Notes: generated from the letters alone by a model not told the origin. A stretch of DNA of 64,000 bases from Xestospongia muta (GCA_963693285.1 OY848918.1:7381156-7445155), one strand, 5' to 3'. Counted from the first letter of the stretch, positions 49,735 to 61,844 are shown. A program made the numbers and translations.

Positions 49735-49870
49735 TGAAGACAAATATATTGGAAATACTCACTGCTTGCATAAAGAAAACAGGGTCACTTTCTTCACCTA
49801 TATTACCAGCAATATCCACACCAGTAACAGTAGCACTATACTCAATATCTTCCATTACAAAGTCAATTGA
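49735..49870 (-). pseudogene. Family C FN3 3' fragment
   Basis: Encodes EDIEYSATVTGVDIAGNIGE as in C1 and C3, then breaks at the same junction as 40,112. It is a fragment only, lying just downstream of C4. Confidence 0.75.
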
Positions 49871-49946
49871 ACAGTATAAAATACTTGTGACTATATGTTT
49901 ATAAATTTTATCTTTTCTCACAACAAAACTTGTTTACATTTTATGT

Positions 49947-51702
49947 TTATTTTGTTGGTTCATATTTCTTTAGTTCAATAGCTTGCTCATTTTTTCCAGC
50001 CTTTTTTCTTGCTACAATGCAGACAATACTACTAATAATTAAAACAATAATGACAGCGAGAAATGCAGTGATTGGTGTAGCAATGAACACTGGAAAATGA
50101 AAACAAGGTGATGTTATCTATTACAATTCCTTTCAGTTCTTACAACTAGTACTTTGTAGCATCCTATCACATTCTTGATTTGCTGCGAAAGTACTCAACA
50201 TTGTACACAAATGACAACTATATTGTAGACAATATGAGTCATCTAAATTGGAGATTGTGGTTGTACCTAATGAACATTTTATTATGTTAAAAACAAAATA
50301 AACAAATACATACTTAAATCATGTTGTTTTATTGCATTCTCTGGACTTGTTGACACTATGTCATTAACTGTATACAAGTGTTTCATATAATTATAATAAT
50401 ACTGACATTGATACTTATTACCAGATGTCAAAGTACTGTCAATAGAAGAATATAAGGAGGTTAAAGTGCAAGGTAATAAAAATGTAGCAGTATCACAACA
50501 TTTACTATCAGCTATGCATTTACTATGAAAAGCTGACACAGCTATATAAAAAGAACGTAATAGACTATTATAAATACACATAACTTACTTATAAAGTTGT
50601 TGTAGAGAGTTGTGTTTCCATACAAGTTGTTGGCAATCAAAGTGAATGAGAACTTTTCTCCGGAGAAAGTAGTTTCATTAATGATAATAAAAAGGTTATC
50701 GGTCACCATACAAATTCTTTTATTATTGATTATGTAGCATATCTCATAAAATTGAATAGGAGGTCGTGTTGAATTATCACCCTATATATCAAGAAAATAG
50801 ACAAGCCAAATCTATATATATTTGTACATACTTGCCAAGAAATTATTGCATAAAAGTTAGCATCATCCAAGAAAGATTTGACAGCAACAGAATCAGTATT
50901 ATTAAGTGGTTCTGAAAACAATAAATTAATATAACTTTTTTGCACATGTCAGTTGTTTGGTACTGAGAGTGATTGTTTATATGCAATATTAAATATAAGT
51001 AATAATTTATTAGCAGGCAAATATATTGGAAGTACTCACTGTCTAGTGTGAAGAAAACAGGATCACCTTCTTCACCTATATTCCCAGCAATATCCACACC
51101 AGTAACAGTAGCACTATACTCAATATCCTCTCTTACAAAGTCACCAATATCTATACTAGTTTCACTATCAGTGTTAACATTGAAGTTACGATTGTCTGAA
51201 GTCTTTACAATATAGTGGCTAATGAGAAATGCACCAGTCAGAGGAAGCCAAGTAATCTTCACTTTACGTGTATCGTTATTGTCAATATTAAAATGGACTC
51301 CTGTTAAAAATGTTTTAAATGGAGCTCCTGTTATAATTGTACAATAAGGTTATCAAATAGATCATGTAGTTATAAAATTACCTTTAACAGTAACATTACA
51401 TGTGTCATTTGTTTTAAAGTCATCACAAATAACTTTGGAATTATTAATAGTGACAGAGAATGTAATAACAGCAGTGAGACCATTTGCTTTATTAACCAAA
51501 GTGGAACTAAATTTTCCAGAAGTTATGGTAAGACCAGAGTTATCAGATGAAGAAAATATCATGCTCTTATCAGATTCATTAAGTCCAACAACTCTAAATC
51601 TAAGATAGGTATTGTTTACTGTACAATAATATTGAACATGATCATGTATGTTCCAATTTTGAAGTGGGCAATCCATTGTTACACCAGTAGCCATTGCAGC
51701 AC
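49947..51702 (-). CDS. Family C receptor C4
   Basis: The most complete C gene. Exons: 51382-51702 (Ig), 51040-51327 (FN3), 50832-50911 and 50589-50781 (second FN3), stalk 50422-50541 (SKCIADSKCCD), 50314-50367, 50195-50266, 50144-50173, and 49947-50089 (membrane helix and tail). Phases agree across all nine exons (about 433 residues plus an unseen signal exon). The tail is short: RKKAGKNEQAIELKKYEPTK. It keeps the AIEL of families A and B, but the following NTAY..IN is missing. One tyrosine remains (YEPT). The stalk exons match those of family B, linking the two families. Confidence 0.75.
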
Positions 51703-52477
51703 CTAGAAGTAGTAATTAATAATAACATATCCTTTGTTTATTGTCTCAAAGATTTCTACCTGTTAACAATTACATTAAAACCGCCTATTTTATAGCATCT
51801 GAGTCAACACATGTATTCAATAAATCCATTGCCACATTATTTTATTAAATTCTGAAATATTGTCATTAATTGTTTTTAAAGTTATATAAAATGAAGAGCT
51901 TAAAAAAGGAGAGACGCAGAGCAATTTCTTTACATTATAAAACCAAAGTTTCTGAAGACAAATCTAGAAACGTCTTAGCACAATAAGTCACACCTATAAA
52001 GGTTTGTGTTATTATATACCAAGTAAATTCATTGTTACTTGTGTGTTGGCAGTGTTTGCAGAAAAATTTACTTCTACTTACAGATGTAGATAGATACATA
52101 CTACCGATCATGACATGACCAAAACAATCAGGTAACAGACTTTATATATATTCCAAGTAGTAAAATTAATTCTAACATGTAGTAATTTCATTTGAGCTAG
52201 AGAGAGTAACTAACTACTTTTAAATACCAAATGCTTTATTTAAAACTTTTATATATGTGATTACTAAGTTGGACCCATTTTCCACAGGATCTTAAAAAGA
52301 CCTTAGTTGGTTTAACATACCTGTGATCACATGCAATTATCTTTATATATACATATAACTCACTTTAAGTAACCATACAATATGTACATGTACTATATAT
52401 AATATACTACACTGATTGTTTCAGTAGGCAACAGATTTCCTATTAAGAGAAAGTGACAGATGTTTTGTTACTTTAGT
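51703..52477. repeat. Upstream of C4, duplicate of 42,642-43,416
   Basis: Near-identical to the flank of C3 at an offset of 9,061 bases. No signal exon is identified. Confidence 0.7.
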
Positions 52478-52625
52478 ACAAACATGAGTAGGAAGTAAAC
52501 TTCACTCTTCTCACAAATTATGATCACTATTGTTTAACTAATAAATGTTAAAATATATCTTGTAGTCTGACAATTAAATACAGGTGTATACATAAGCTAT
52601 ATTACACTGATAGTAGTAGGCAACA
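52478..52625. repeat. 148-bp direct repeat, left
   Basis: Repeated at 53,516-53,663. The two copies flank the LINE-containing insert. Only one copy exists at the matching place in the other duplicate (about 43,417-43,564). Confidence 0.85.
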
Positions 52626-53515
52626 ATACAAAAATGGTACCTAATGTGTAAACAAATTTTGAACAAACACTTCTATAGAATTATTGTTTATTTTGTATTT
52701 ATCATTTCCAGTAAGACAATGTAATCATAAAGATCAATAATTGAGCTTGTTACCTACTGAATTTGAATAACTTCCTATTCAAGATGGTTGCATAGTAACA
52801 ATTTGTATGCAAGTACTTGTTTGAAATTTGTTTGCATGTAAGATACTATTTTGATATTTGTTGCTACATTTTTATAATCAATCCATAATTCTTTTATTCG
52901 TCTTTTTGTCCATTTTTTTGTTGTTAACCCTTTTATCTATCCTTTTATCTATTAGGTCCAGTACTCAAGATACAACTCACAACATAATGAAGTACTCAAT
53001 GTGACATTATGTATAATAACCTGTTCATTTTGTGATCAATACATACCTAAGTTATGATAAACTGGACTTTTTAAAATACATAAGAACCTACATGTACTTA
53101 CAATACATTTATATATTTACATGTTCATGAAATGATATAGTAATAAAACAAAGTAAATGTATTATATGTACCATATATTATAATGACCAGTGTTCATAAT
53201 GGAATCATAAGATTGATTGATGTCCTTGATGATTAAGAAATCATCCATAACTTCAGTCTTGTGGTCTACTATGAAATAGAATCCCAGGAACCTTGGAATG
53301 TCATTTGGATAAAGGGTACTTTATCTGTGCAACCTTTTTTGATCTAACTAAAGCATTTGACTCAGTTCCACATCAACCCCTTCTTGATGTACTTTTTTAC
53401 TTGACATTATTCATCACCTTATCATTTGGCTTCAAAGCTATCTCACACTTCAATCTCAGCAGGTTGTTGTTGATGGCTGTTCCTCTTCTAAGTCTAATGT
53501 CTTATCTGTCATTCC
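52626..53515 (+). mobile_element. 890-bp insert with LINE reverse-transcriptase fragment
   Basis: Absent from the otherwise near-identical duplicate near 43,564. From 53,293 it reads FFDLTKAFDSVPHQPLLDVL, the conserved RT block of non-LTR retrotransposons. A second frame then gives SYLTLQSQQVVVDG..SVIP, matching the next RT block, so a frameshift separates them. The fragment has no endonuclease and no 3' end. Confidence 0.75.
53293..53515 (+). pseudogene. Non-LTR reverse-transcriptase fragment, frameshifted
   Basis: Two consecutive RT motifs in different frames, as described for the insert. The catalytic YADD box lies beyond the preserved part. It is inactive. Confidence 0.75.
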
Positions 53516-53663
53516 ACAAACATGAGTAGGAAGTAAACTTCACTCTTCTCACAAATTATGATCACTATTGTTTAACTAATAAATGTTAAAATATATCTTG
53601 TAGTCTGACAATTAAATACAGGTGTATACATAAGCTATATTACACTGATAGTAGTAGGCAACA
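53516..53663. repeat. 148-bp direct repeat, right
   Basis: Partner of 52,478-52,625. It continues into sequence matching 43,565 onward. Confidence 0.85.
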
Positions 53664-55322
53664 GATTTCTTATTAAGAGAAAGTGACAAATGTCTCATTA
53701 CTTCATTACAGATAAAAGTTGGAAGTAGACTACATTAGATTAAAGTATATTGTCCAAATAATATGATGTTCCAGAATAATCTTGTAACTTCTATTCAGAA
53801 TCTCATCATGCATTGTAAACAATAGTGACCATGAATTGGTTATATCAACCAAACAGTGATAGATAATCGTGTTAATACTAGTACTGAGCTGAATGATACA
53901 TTAGACAATAAATTATTAGAGTAGTCACATAACTAGATTCGCAACAAAATATGGGTCATGCCTAACTAACTATTTGCATTATTTTAAACTATACATCAAT
54001 TTAGAAAATTTAGATATTTGTATCTTATATTATTAATCCATGACACAAGAGAGTAAAGCCAAGAAAATTAAGCATCATCAAAGTCCCAGGTAGGTAGAAT
54101 TGTGTACAAGACTTCTCTGTGATTTCAAAACTTTATTGATATCCAAGCCTAGTATACAGGCATAATTAAAGGAGGGTTGGTATTTTGAGGGAATAAACTT
54201 CACTCTTCTCACAGGTTATGGTCACGGTCACTATTGTTTAACTAATAAAATGTTAAATATCTTGTACTCTGAAAATCATATTACACTGATAGTAGTAGGC
54301 AACAGATGAGAAAGTGACAAATGTCTCTCATTACTTCATTACACACAAAAGTAGGAAGTAGACTGCACTAGAATTAAAGTGGCTACTGTCCAACTAATAT
54401 GATGTTCCAGAATAATCTGGTAACTGTAACAATCAACTACAAGTGTTTACTTCCTTTCAGATCTTATCATGTATTTATATATACAACAAATAAAAGTGAC
54501 CATGAATTGATTATATCAACCAATCAATTTATTTTACAGTTATCCATAATCTTGTTAATACTAGTACTGAGCTGAACAATACATCAGCCATTATTTACTA
54601 GAGTAAACACACATTTGCAACTATAGTCACAACAATATATATATATATGGACCACGGTGAAAGAATAGCACCTTGTTTATTTAAGGCTTAGGGCTTAGGA
54701 TCTAGGGTATAATGTTTAATTTAGTAACCACACTTATTCACACAGTGTTATTCTTTCACCTGTAGCATGATCACAAAATTTTTAAACCCTACATATGCAC
54801 AGTTAACTTTACATATGCTGAGCCTAACCTAAGTGACTCTTTGTATCATTTAAAATCATACATCAATTTAGAATTTAGTTGTTTTTATCTTACTTATTAT
54901 TCCATGATACAACAGGGTAAAGCCAAGAAAATGAAGCATCATCAAAGTCCGAAGGGTTCGACTCGCATACGAGACAGAATTGTGTACAAGACTTCTCGGT
55001 GATTTCAAAAATTTACTGATATCTAAGCCTACTATACAGGCATAAGTAGGCCTATTATTTAGAGATTTCTAAGGAGTTCGAAGCCAGTGGCCATGGAAAA
55101 GCCGATCTTTGGGTACTCCCGTATTATGGTGCAATTACAAACTTTATGGTTTTGGGGAAGGATCAACGAATCCCAACGAAGCATAGTCGATAGGTGTGGC
55201 TGGCCATCCGATACTCGAGCTATTTAAGACCCTCCACTTTTTGCTTATACAGACTACTAAATATATTCCTTTTATCTTATAAATGATAATAATATTAATG
55301 ATTTAATGATAGTGATCATTAT
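53664..55322. repeat. Duplicate of 43,565-45,223
   Basis: Near-identical non-coding sequence including the conserved block upstream of the D1 copy (about 55,161-55,270). Confidence 0.75.
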
Positions 55323-55632
55323 ATGACAATCATAGCAAGACAACTTCTACTTTTAATAGGTATAGATTTATTTATAGCTGTTTATCTTCATAGTAAGCCT
55401 ACTTTTTATTTCTACAGAGCAACATCTATCTGAAGTGATCTTTCCATGTCAAGATATCTGTCTACAAGATAATGTGGTATATACTTGTACTGGTATTGGA
55501 GCTAACCTGATAACATGGACTGTTCCTAACTTAATGGGTGGAACTGAACAGCTACAAATCTTTGGTTATATCAACAAATCAATCCATTATACAGTGATAT
55601 TTATAATCTTGTTAATAATAGTACTGAGCTAG
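55323..55632 (+). CDS. D1 copy (D1b), truncated Ig
   Basis: Near-identical copy of D1: exons 55323-55359 and 55418-55632. One visible protein difference is YTCTGIG for YTCTDIG. It has the same break after EQLQIF and the same hydrophobic end. Confidence 0.5.
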
Positions 55633-56208
55633 CTAAACAATACATCATCTATTAATTATTACTGTAATCACACAACTATAGTTGCAATAAAATAATAGTC
55701 ATGCTGAAAAAATGGGACCTCATTTATTTAAGGTTTAAGGTTTAGGGTCTAGGGTATAGGCTTTACTGACCACGCCTACTCACACTGTGCCATGTTCAGC
55801 ATGACCCAAAATATTTTAAACTATACATATGCTCAGTAAATTATTATACTAAACCTACGCTAACCTAAATAATTATTGTCTTATTTTAAGCCATACATTA
55901 GTTTAGATGTTTATCTTACATAATCCATGATACAACAGGGCAAAGCCAAGAAAACGAAGCATAGTCATAGTCCGACGGGTCCAACACGAGGCAGAATCGT
56001 GTACTTTAGAGGGTAGAGATCAGTATTAAATATGTTGATCGCTGACTGTACCACTGACGTTCGTTGATCAGTGAATCTCAACGAAGCGTAACTGATAGGT
56101 GTGACCATCCGATAATCGAGCTATTAAGACCTTCCACTTTTTGCTTAGATAAATTGCTAAATGCATTCCGTTATTATTAATTGATATATTAAGGACAGCG
56201 ATCATTAC

Positions 56209-59200
56209 ATGATGATCATAGCAAGATTACTACTACTATTAATAGGTAGAGTAAAGAATCAATATTCGGACACCATGTATATTCGGACGCTGACCTGACT
56301 CTTCCAGTTCTTTCTAAACATTGATTTTGCCATGATATTGTAACTCATAATGTTATTGTTTATTACCGCTAGTTTGGGCCGCTCTCGCTCAGGATATTGC
56401 CAGTACGAGTACGAAAAGTGAGAATATTCGGAAACGCCTATTTTCGGAAGAATTTACCAATCGTCGTACAGGCGTGTTGTTACTGTTTAAGAAGACGTTT
56501 GTGTATCAATCATAGTAGCAAACGAAGGTACTATTATTACACTATTTTGTGGCCAAAAATTATAAAATTTCTTCAAACACAAGTGAGCAAAACAGCCCAG
56601 TTTTCTGTAACTGTCCGTGACGCCATCTTGGTATTAATAATAATAATAATTATTATTTTAATATTATTCATTGAATCATCAAACAAAATTATTCTTTCTT
56701 TCTACAATCCATACAAAACCAATCTCCTTCTGGTTTTTCACTGAGTCCAACACAAGGAAAGTGAAACCACTCTACAGAACAGTTAATACTATCACAAGCA
56801 ATCATATCTCCATATTCTTCTTTGCCACAAATACATATTTGTCCTGATCATCATCTGTGTACAGAAGATTAATTTAACTTTAATCATTAATACTTTTACC
56901 TTTTGTTTCTACACTGTAAGTTCTGCCAGTACTGCTAACAGCAACTTCTGAGTCTAATTAATAACAGATTACTATCAAAAATTCAATACCTCTTCTCTTT
57001 GAACTCCTAGTGGTAGTAGCAGTAGTAGCTTTCTGACCAGTAGTTAAGTCTAATAACTACTAATAACAGATAGCTATCATTAATTCAATACCTCCTCTCT
57101 TTGAACTCCTAGTGGTAGTAGCAGTCGTAGCCTTCTGACCAGTAGTTAAGTCTAATAACTATTAATAACAGATTACTATCATTAATTCAATACCTCCTCT
57201 CTTTGAACTCCTAGTGGTAGTAGCAGTAGTAGCTTTCTGGCCAGTAGTTAAGTCTAATAACTATTAATAACAGATTATTATCATTAATTCAATACCTCCT
57301 CTCTTTGAACTCCTAGTGGTAGAAGCAGTAGTAGCCTTCTGACCAGTAGTCAAGTCTAATAACTACTAATAACAGATTATTATCATTAATTCAATACCTC
57401 CTCTCTTTGAACTCCTAGTGGTAGAAGCAGTAGTAGCCTTCTGACCAGTAGTTAAGTCTAATAACTATTAATAACAGATTACTATCATTAATTCAATACC
57501 TCCTCTCTTTGAACTCCTAGTGGTAGTAGCAGTAGTAGCCTTCTGGCCAGTAGTTAAGTCTAATAACTATTAATAACAGATTACTATCATTAATTCAATA
57601 CCTCCTCTCTTTGAACTCCTAGTGGTAGTAGCAGTAGTAGCTTTCTGGCCAGTAGTTAAGTCTAATAACTATTAATAACAGATTACCATCATTAATTCAA
57701 TACCTCCTCTCTTTGAACTCTTAGTGGTAGTAGCAGTAGTAATAGCCTTCTGAACAGTCGTTAAGTCTAATAATCAATAATATACTGAAAAATAAATACT
57801 CCATTACTACCTCCACTGTTAACCCTTGTATGTCTAACCGACTCATTATCAATACTGGAACCATCTAATATAATCAGAACATTTGTAAGAAATTTTCAAG
57901 TCAATAATATCACATTAATTGTATTGTTTGTTCTACCATATAAAAACATGCATTAAAATCAGTATCATATAACAGATCAGCAGAATATGCCTCAATAATG
58001 ACATTACTATTTAAAAATACCTTCATTTCCCTTCATTGCTTGCACATTTTGTGTGCCAACAGACTTCCTACCAGCAGCCAAACCTAAAATGCAACATTAC
58101 TAATACTATACAGACGTTTTAGACAGTACATGCTACATAGATGGAGTATACTTCAAAATATATCTATATATTTGCTCTTACCAATTTTTCGTGCTTTTGT
58201 TCTTCTCTTTTCAGCTTTCCTTTCTTCTTCTTCTCTTTTCCGATTTTCTTTCTCCTTCAAAATTTTTCGGTTTTCCTCACTAGTTAGTATTCTTGCAGAA
58301 CTCTTAGATTCTTTTGTTGGCATTTTGACAACAGGTTGCTGACTAATAACTTTTTCCAAAACACTTGAAGGCAGAACACTCACCATAGAGGGAGTATCAT
58401 TATTAGTGTAATCATGAACGTCAACTGGTGTTGACTCACTTACTATATGTGTATCAGTGCAAATAGGCTGTGATGAATGATACATTTCTAGCCATAGATT
58501 GTATCTTGATTCACTTGTGAGATCATATCCTTCATTGCATCTTTTCTCAAACAGTGCCATTTCTTCAGGAGTAAAGTCAGTAACAGAACACGACTTCCTT
58601 TTTGGTAGTGGGCTGTACAATGGTATGAATGATACTCCATTTTTCTTCAAATGTAATAGTTTAGGAGATGGTAAAGAAGTAGGTGGAAGGACAGCTTCGC
58701 GATTCACTGGAAACACACCAGTAACTCGAAAACTCGTTGATATGTTTTGCATTGTCATTCCTCGTAACCAAGCTTTATGAAAAATGTGGGAGAAGTTATA
58801 TCTACTTATGGCCTTAAAGGGGTTTTCTATTCTATAGTTATAGCATTCCTCTTGCCAACACCTCTTCAACATAGCAAAACAAGTTTTGTCTAAAGTTTGA
58901 GTGAGATGTGTTGAGTGAGGTGGTAAACAAAATAAAATCACACCTTCTTCAGCTGCCTTATCGATGACACTGGGAGTGTAGTGAGAAGAATGGCCATCAA
59001 GGAGGAGTAACAGAGGGCGTGCAGGTGGAGCATAAGCAAGGAAATGGTGACGAAACCATAAATCAAACAATCCTCCATCCATCCACCCACTGCTTGATAG
59101 GCCATACTTAGATCCAGGAACTTCACCCTCTGTCATTTCTGGCTTTAAATTCTTTCTGTCGTAGATAATAAATGGAGGGATAACATAACCTCCAGCACTA

Positions 59201-60866
59201 CAACAGACCAAAACAGTAATTTGAGTTTTGTCTCCACTCGATATACTGTATGGGTGTTTCTGTCCTCTTGCTACTACTACTTTGGGAGCTGTTGGGTCAA
59301 GTGGAAAGCCTGACTCATCACAGTTAAATATTTGGCATGGTTTTTCAAGTAAATCATTCTCTACTAAAGTTTCTTCCAAAAGATCAAAGTACTTATTGAT
59401 GACCTCAGGAGTGTTACAAATAACACGAGGATGGGCCAGCGGCTCAGCTTTTCTCAAAGAAATATCTGGATGACGCTTGCGAAAAGAATCCCACCAACCA
59501 TATGATACTGTGTCATGGTAACCTTTAATTGTAAGAATGGTTTGGACTAGAGTAAGAATATCTTTTCTCGATCTAGGATATCCAACTGACGCACAATGGA
59601 TAAGAAATGATACAAGCTCTTCCTCCTCTCTTTCAGACATGAGTCTACTAGGACCACTATGGGATCCAAACAACACTTTCCCGGTTAAACGATCATGCAA
59701 GGTACTTTTAGGTACACCAAAAACCTCTGAAGCTTGCCTTAATGTCATACGATCGGTCTTCACAGCTTCATATGCCTTGTGTAGCTTCTCTTCATTACCA
59801 GACTTCCAACTATTATAACATGCAGGTCTTGACAGTTGTCCACCACCTCCTCTTGAGACTTCCAAAGTATGAGATGAAAATACGCGTTCCTTCAAATTTA
59901 ACATCTAAAATGTGATAAACAGTCAACTACATGATAACAAGTGTTACCTTTCAAAACACTAGGTTTCAAATTGACGAGATGGGTGGAGCTGTCAGTTTTC
60001 ATGGAGGTTGTCACTATTACAAAAAGCTGGGCTGTTTTGCTCACTTGTGTTTGAAGAAATTTTATAATTTTTGGCCACAAAATAGTGTAATAATAGTACC
60101 TTCGTTTGCTACTATGATTGATACACAAACGTCTTCTTAAACAGTAACAACACGCCTGTACGACGATTGGTAAATTCTTCCGAAAATAGGCGTTTCCGAA
60201 TATTCTCACTTTTCGTACTCGTACTGGCAATATCCTGAGCAAGAGCGGCCCAAACTAGCGGTAATAAACAATAACATTATGAGTTACAATATCATGGCAA
60301 AATCAATGTTTAGAAAGAACTGGAAGAGTCAGGTCAGCGTCCGAATATACATGGTGTCCGAATATTCATTTTTTACTCTATAGATCTATTTATAACTGGT
60401 TTTTATAATGAGCCTACAGAGCAATGTCTATCTGAAGTGATCTTTCCAAGTCAAGATATCTGTCTACAAGATGATGTGGTGTATACTTGTACTGGTATTG
60501 GAGCTAACCTGATAACATGGACTGTTCCTAACTTAATGCGTGGAACTGAACAGCTACAAACTTTTCAACACATACTACATGATACTAGTGGTCCATTTAC
60601 TGCACAGTTTGTATCATATCAGAACAATAACATAATATCTATACTGTCTTTTAATGCTACTATTGTATTATATAAAAAAGATATAGTGTGCTATAGTGGA
60701 GGTTATAGTAAGACATGTAATATCATGATTACAGCTGGTAAGATACTACAAGAAAATGTATTATTATTACTGCACTCTGTACATAGGTAAAGTGACTGCT
60801 CCATCAAGATATTTACAAAGATACTGCATATTGACTATTATTACTGTTAATATATACTATAAGTGA
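56209..60866 (+). CDS. D2 copy (D2b) with a transposon in intron 1
   Basis: Exons 56209-56245 (signal peptide, as D2), 60420-60737 (complete Ig exon) and 60787-60866. Intron 1 is about 41 bases in D2 but 4.17 kb here, because the pogo element sits three bases after the donor. The donor context changes from GTATAG to GTAGAG. Protein changes include FPSQ for FPCQ (loss of the first Cys of the FPC motif) and LMRG for LMGG. Whether it still splices is unknown. Confidence 0.5.
56249..56600 (+). repeat. Left terminal inverted repeat, 352 bp
   Basis: Begins GAGTAAAGAATCAATATTCG. Contains ATTCGGACACC, ATTCGGACGC, ATTCGGAAACG and TTTTCGGAAG, a set of similar boxes. Ends where homology with the right repeat stops. 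Confidence 0.92.
56689..59904 (-). CDS. Pogo-like transposase with repeat-exon linker and C-terminal PHD finger
   Basis: Thirteen exons, about 843 residues. The main exon 58182-59904 has a pipsqueak-type helix-turn-helix ([20 protein letters not shown], residues 53-72) and a DDE_1 catalytic core with CDESGF (D196), LLLDGHSSH (D303) and TLDK (D339), a DD35D spacing, followed by a Lys/Arg/Glu-rich end. It is followed by 58021-58083, 57811-57864, eight tandem exons (57704-57766, 57602-57661, 57500-57559, 57398-57457, 57296-57355, 57194-57253, 57092-57151, 56990-57049), 56900-56953, and 56689-56843. The last encodes a C4HC3 PHD finger ([29 protein letters not shown]). All later joins are phase 1. 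The start at 59904 follows an acceptor-like AG, so an untranslated 5' exon is likely. It cuts and pastes DNA in the nucleus. The PHD finger may direct chromatin targeting. Confidence 0.88.
56990..57766 (-). repeat. Eight tandem 102-bp exon-intron units
   Basis: Units start every 102 bases, each with a 60-base exon (63 in the most upstream one) and a 42-base intron with conserved acceptor TTATTAG and donor GTATTG. Each exon is phase 1 and encodes a variant of [20 protein letters not shown]. Differences between units are mostly single bases, so the array expanded recently. Confidence 0.9.
60027..60378 (-). repeat. Right terminal inverted repeat, 352 bp
   Basis: Reverse complement of 56,249-56,600 with only a handful of differences near the tip and one in the CTCGCTC/CTTGCTC region. 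Confidence 0.92.
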
Positions 60867-61844
60867 ACCTACAGCTCAATTAAACCTCAGTGTTGTTGAC
60901 TTGTAGCTATTGTAAATTATTATGCTGAACCTAACTATTTATTTGGTATTATTTTAAATCATATACATCAATTTAGAATTTAGATGTTTATATCTTACTT
61001 ATTAATCCATGATACAACAGAGTAACGCCAAGAAAATGAATCATCATGAAAGTCCGACGGGTCTGACACGAGCAGAATTGTATTATTTGTATAGATTTCT
61101 TTGTGTGATTTCAAAATTTACTGATCTCTAAACTGTTAGTATACAGACGCAACGGGCTTTTTGATTCCGACTTTTTAGGGGGAAACCTTGTGGGACTTCG
61201 AGGGACAGTCCAAACATTGTGCCACCATAGATACTATATACGATCGTTTTACGGGTAAAGATGGCGAGTGTGCCAGTGTGGTAAGTAAATAGTGTTATTT
61301 TAGTAATTGTTGGATATTGTAGAAGCTTTCTAGTCATTAACGATATGACATATAGATTAAGTTTTTAGAAATATATTCAAAAATATTTTTTAAGCTTTAA
61401 GTTTTGTCACAGATATGTTTTAATATAAAATATTTGTTAAAAATAACGGTTTAACCAATTTTTCTCAACCATTGTGTGTTAAGATCATAACAAAACTTAT
61501 ATTGAGAGAAAGTTCACAATCACCTCCATGCATTAGTATTGCCTTTGTTGTTGTAAATGAAAGTATAGCAGAGATATATGATATTTAATAAAACTTGAGT
61601 GCCAATTTTATGGCCAATTTATTGCCAGAAGTATACTTTTCTTGAAAGTTTTAAGATTGGCAGTGTATTTCCAATATATAATAGTGTGCATTAGTCAAAA
61701 AAATTAGGTTATAGGTGTTTCAAATAAGCAAGAAATTTATTCCCAAAATGTCATCATTTATTAAAGATAATGGAGTGTGACATCACATAACTTTTACTTT
61801 TTAGAAACCTAAAAGACTCTGGAGAAAAAAGCACTAAGGATGTA
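60867..61844. other. End of the large duplication and unassigned sequence
   Basis: Up to about 61,097 this matches 46,635-46,862, after which the duplicates diverge. 61,140-61,290 is a locally GC-richer stretch ending ATGGCGAGTGTGCCAGTGTG and GTAAGT, which looks like a first exon, but no in-frame partner was found. No other gene is seen. Confidence 0.5.

Larger units (their letters stand above)
56249..60378 (-). mobile_element. Pogo-superfamily DNA transposon, apparently intact
   Basis: The element is flanked by TA target duplications (56,247-56,248 and 60,379-60,380). The empty site survives in the other duplicate at 46,148-46,153. It has 352-bp terminal inverted repeats that are almost identical and one intron-containing transposase gene on the minus strand. 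The near-identical TIRs, absence from the sister copy and open frame all indicate recent insertion. The TIR ends hold repeated ATTCGGA-type motifs, likely transposase binding sites. Confidence 0.92.

Noticed and set aside
56980..57770. The 102-bp array as a CRISPR-like repeat.
   Set aside because: The whole unit is conserved, with no unique spacers. The units carry splice sites and an open frame inside a eukaryotic transposon.
61261..61280. ATGGCGAGTGTGCCAGTGTG followed by GTAAGT as a first coding exon.
   Set aside because: Joining to the next plausible acceptor (61,803) creates an immediate stop. No other partner exon was found in the window.
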